NCBI RefSeq assembly: GCF_029360775.1
Contig: NZ_JARKMZ010000001.1
Coordinates: 124,001 to 188,000 of the forward strand
Reading direction: 5' to 3'
Length of the DNA: 64,000 bases
From: Daejeonella sp. H1SJ63
Lineage (GTDB): Bacteria; Bacteroidota; Bacteroidia; Sphingobacteriales; Sphingobacteriaceae
Position 1 is the first letter of the stretch, and each line of letters starts with the position of its first letter. The translations under genes and the position numbers were made by a program. Of the stretch, positions 61,512-64,000 are shown piece by piece. Under the pieces are notes generated by a model that worked only from the letters and a program-made list of their open reading frames with translations, did no database searches and was not told the DNA's origin.

Positions 61512-64000
61512 ATGAGTAATACCCTGGAAGAATTTAAAAATCTGGTTGGAATCAAGTTTGAGATGTATAACAGTTTGTTTACATCCCTGCCATTTCATCG
61601 GGTTGAGAAAACCGGAATTTTGCTTTCTTTATTTCTTTTGCATTGTGAAGAAGGTTTCCGTAATGAACAGAGTCCGGCTGAAATAATTAATTCATTTTTT
61701 AAGCAGTATACCACATATCGCAATGAAAAGGAGCAAATAGATCTTTTGTTCAGATTCATTCAATATTCTGAAAGGCAGGTTGTACTTTTTGATGCGCTCG
61801 AAGATGCGGCGTTCAGTGCAACACACGATATGAATGGTGCGGGTACCTTAAAGCAATTACAGTCTGAAGTTATTCAAACTAACTCTGAACAAGCACTTGC
61901 ACAAAAACTCAAGGACTTTTCAGTCAGAATGGTTCTTACCGCACACCCTAATCAGTTTTATCCGAGGGAAGTTTTAGGTATTATTCATGATCTGGGTAAA
62001 GCACTTTATCGTGATGATACCGTTTTGGTGAATACCTATCTTCAGCAGCTGGGGAAAACACCATTCTTCAAGAAGCAAAAACCTACCCCATACGATGAGG
62101 CCGTTAACCTGATCTGGTTCCTTGAAAATGTATTCTATCAGTCGGCTGGTAGAATATTATCATTTCTTTACGATCAGTTCCCCGATGCCATTGATGAAAA
62201 GAATCAATTGATCAGAATGGGATTCTGGCCGGGGGGCGACCGTGACGGGAATCCGTTTGTTAAGGCAGATACAACCCTTAAAGTTGCTGAAGCCTTAAGA
62301 GGGAGTATCATTAAATGTTATTATCGTGATGTTCGTTTGCTGAAGGGCAGACTGACGTTTCAGGGAGTAGATACATTGCTGGCTACACTGGAAGACAGAT
62401 TATACAAGAATCTGTTCATCCCCGGATACAATGCAGATCTTTCGAAAGATGAAATTACGGATACCCTTATTAAGATCAGAAGCATATTAATTGAAAAGCA
62501 TAATAGTTTATTCCTTAACAAGGTAAATAATCTGCTGAATAAGGTTAATCTGTTTGGTTTGTTCTTTGCTTCACTGGATATCAGACAGGACAGTTCAATT
62601 CACAGGAAATTAGTGGAGCAGATCTCTGAAAAAACTTCTATCCTGCCCAGGAATTATAAAAGCCTTTCACAGGAAGCAAAGATTCAGGCATTACAAAGCA
62701 TAGATTCACTGTTTCTTGATACTGATCTTGATAAAGAGACCTTCGATACACTCATGGCTATTAAAACCATTCAAAAGTTTAATGGGCCTGAAGGATGTCA
62801 CCGTTATATCATCAGCCATACTACCAGTGCCCTGGATGTAATGGAAGTATATGGTCTATGTCTGATGACCGGATGGAAAAAGGAGAAGATCAGCATTGAT
62901 TTTGTTCCTCTTTTCGAAACTATTGGTGACCTTCAGAGCGCCGGGGAGGTGATGAGGGTTTTGTACGAGAATGAAATTTATCTTCAGCACTTAAAACGCA
63001 GAAACAGTGCCCAGACTATCATGCTTGGATTCTCAGATGGGACCAAGGATGGAGGTTATCTGATGGCTAACTGGAGTATTTATAAAGCTAAAGAGGAACT
63101 TACCCGGATTTCAAGAGAATATGATGTTAAAGTTGTATTCTTTGACGGAAGGGGAGGTCCGCCGGCACGTGGAGGAGGTAAAACCCATCAGTTTTATGCT
63201 TCCATGGGTAAAAATATTGCAAACAAGGAAATTCAGTTAACCATTCAGGGACAGACCATCAGCTCTAATTTCGGTACGATGGATGCTGCCAGGTATAATA
63301 TGGAGCAGCTGATGCATTCAGGTATAAGTAATGCACTGTTTTCTTCAAGAGATATTACTTTGAGTAAGCAGGAGGAAGAGTTGCTTCAGGAGCTTTCAGA
63401 TGAGAGTTATGAAGCGTTTAATGTGTTGAAGGAAAACCCCGATTTTCTTGAATATCTGGATTATGCCAGTCCTTTACGTTATTATGCTGAAGCCAATATT
63501 GGAAGCAGACCTTCAAAACGTAAATCAGGAAAGCTGAATCTGAATGATCTGAGGGCCGTGCCTTATGTTGGTGCCTGGAGTCAGCTCAAGCAGAACCTGC
63601 CGGGATATTACGGAGTAGGTATTGCTTTTGAAAAACTTGCCGCTGCCGGAAAATGGGAGGATATCAGGAATTTGTACAGGCACTCACTGTATTTCAAAAC
63701 CCTGATCGATAACTGTGAAATGGCTATGAGCAAATGCTTTTTCCCATTAACGGCCTATTTATCGAAACATCCAAAGTATGGTGAGTTATGGAATATGTTC
63801 CATGATGAGTTTGAGCGTACCAGGAAATATGTCCTCTTGCTGACAGGTAAATCTGATCTGATGGGAGATAAAGCAGCCGATAAACTTTCCATACACATGA
63901 GACAGCGTATCGAATTGCCATTAATCACCATTCAACAATATGCATTGACAATGATCAGGGAAGGTGCAAACAAGAATGCTGATGCTTCTGAAAGTAAGAT
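61512..64000 (+). CDS. ppc: Phosphoenolpyruvate carboxylase (3' end outside window)
   Basis: 829 codons are present and no stop is reached, so the gene continues past the window. H145 in VLTAHPNQ, R244 in GGDRDGNPFV and R547 in FDGRGGPPARGGG are the catalytic positions of PEP carboxylase. It carboxylates PEP to oxaloacetate, filling the TCA cycle. The otherwise common SxxG... region is replaced by SSNFGTMDAARYN, as in a divergent class. With eno, icd, sucD and korAB it makes a good part of central carbon metabolism in this window. Confidence 0.93.
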   Translation, partial: MSNTLEEFKNLVGIKFEMYNSLFTSLPFHRVEKTGILLSLFLLHCEEGFRNEQSPAEIINSFFKQYTTYRNEKEQIDLLFRFIQYSERQVVLFDALEDAAFSATHDMNGAGTLKQLQSEVIQTNSEQALAQKLKDFSVRMVLTAHPNQFYPREVLGIIHDLGKALYRDDTVLVNTYLQQLGKTPFFKKQKPTPYDEAVNLIWFLENVFYQSAGRILSFLYDQFPDAIDEKNQLIRMGFWPGGDRDGNPFVKADTTLKVAEALRGSIIKCYYRDVRLLKGRLTFQGVDTLLATLEDRLYKNLFIPGYNADLSKDEITDTLIKIRSILIEKHNSLFLNKVNNLLNKVNLFGLFFASLDIRQDSSIHRKLVEQISEKTSILPRNYKSLSQEAKIQALQSIDSLFLDTDLDKETFDTLMAIKTIQKFNGPEGCHRYIISHTTSALDVMEVYGLCLMTGWKKEKISIDFVPLFETIGDLQSAGEVMRVLYENEIYLQHLKRRNSAQTIMLGFSDGTKDGGYLMANWSIYKAKEELTRISREYDVKVVFFDGRGGPPARGGGKTHQFYASMGKNIANKEIQLTIQGQTISSNFGTMDAARYNMEQLMHSGISNALFSSRDITLSKQEEELLQELSDESYEAFNVLKENPDFLEYLDYASPLRYYAEANIGSRPSKRKSGKLNLNDLRAVPYVGAWSQLKQNLPGYYGVGIAFEKLAAAGKWEDIRNLYRHSLYFKTLIDNCEMAMSKCFFPLTAYLSKHPKYGELWNMFHDEFERTRKYVLLLTGKSDLMGDKAADKLSIHMRQRIELPLITIQQYALTMIREGANKNADASESK

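Overview
The window looks like chromosome of a member of Bacteroidota, most likely a Sphingobacteriales/Chitinophagales-type heterotroph. The support is threefold. Several families are typical of that phylum (DUF4293 protein, a CcmE with a CPSKY motif, a eukaryote-type homodimeric NADP-isocitrate dehydrogenase, an eno-ftsB pair, and a bacteriocin-type leader resembling those of Bacteroidota). The promoters fit the phylum consensus TTTG-N19/20-TAnnTTTG at several genes. Shine-Dalgarno sequences are weak and several starts are TTG. The species cannot be named from the sequence alone.

Layout. (1) 1-15090: one same-strand run of catabolic genes: the end of a SelA-like PLP enzyme, a BASS transporter, an M81 (MlrC-like) metallopeptidase, a gamma-glutamyltransferase, a Tat-exported protein of unknown function, a PQQ-type dehydrogenase fused to cytochrome c, a CBM9/DOMON-like protein, a 3-hydroxyacyl-CoA dehydrogenase, a HemL-like class III aminotransferase, a 946-residue FAD/Fe-S dehydrogenase and a 3-hydroxybutyrate dehydrogenase. 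The substrate is unknown. (2) 15103-26573: housekeeping and scattered genes (truA, ABC exporter, dicarboxylate symporter, sucD, DUF3500, RlpA, msrB, methyltransferase, fabG, VWA protein). (3) 26580-31685: a compact bacteriocin-type island with HlyD adaptor, C39-peptidase ABC exporter, small HTH protein, two double-glycine leader peptides and a CPBP membrane protein as likely immunity factor. (4) 31803-43812: core genes (ftsB, eno, carA, panB, rluA, icd, dnaX, rpsF-rpsR-rplI, mtgA). dnaX carries an A10 run placed so that slippage in either direction gives a gamma-like truncated product. (5) 43945-54508: exported proteins, two Fe-S electron-transfer proteins, tRNA-Phe with a degenerate partial copy of its 3' end nearby, an NADPH/Fe-S oxidoreductase with a KorA-KorB 2-oxoacid:ferredoxin oxidoreductase, and tRNA-Val. 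(6) 54509-59434: a decaying accessory stretch with palindromic repeats, a frameshifted ccmE, a chimera of a DUF6958 gene with a YdeI-like relic, and small enzymes of common accessory families. (7) 59435-64000: an amidohydrolase that seems to have lost its catalytic-Asp segment, a FrnE/DsbA-like oxidoreductase, and PEP carboxylase cut by the window end.

Most interesting signals: the two-peptide bacteriocin island; the dnaX A10 slippage site; a repeated TACCY-N-GGGTA operator-like element at three places between 40.97 and 45.4 kb, one of which heads a predicted short transcript; the tRNA-Phe 3' remnant; and the gene-decay zone after tRNA-Val.
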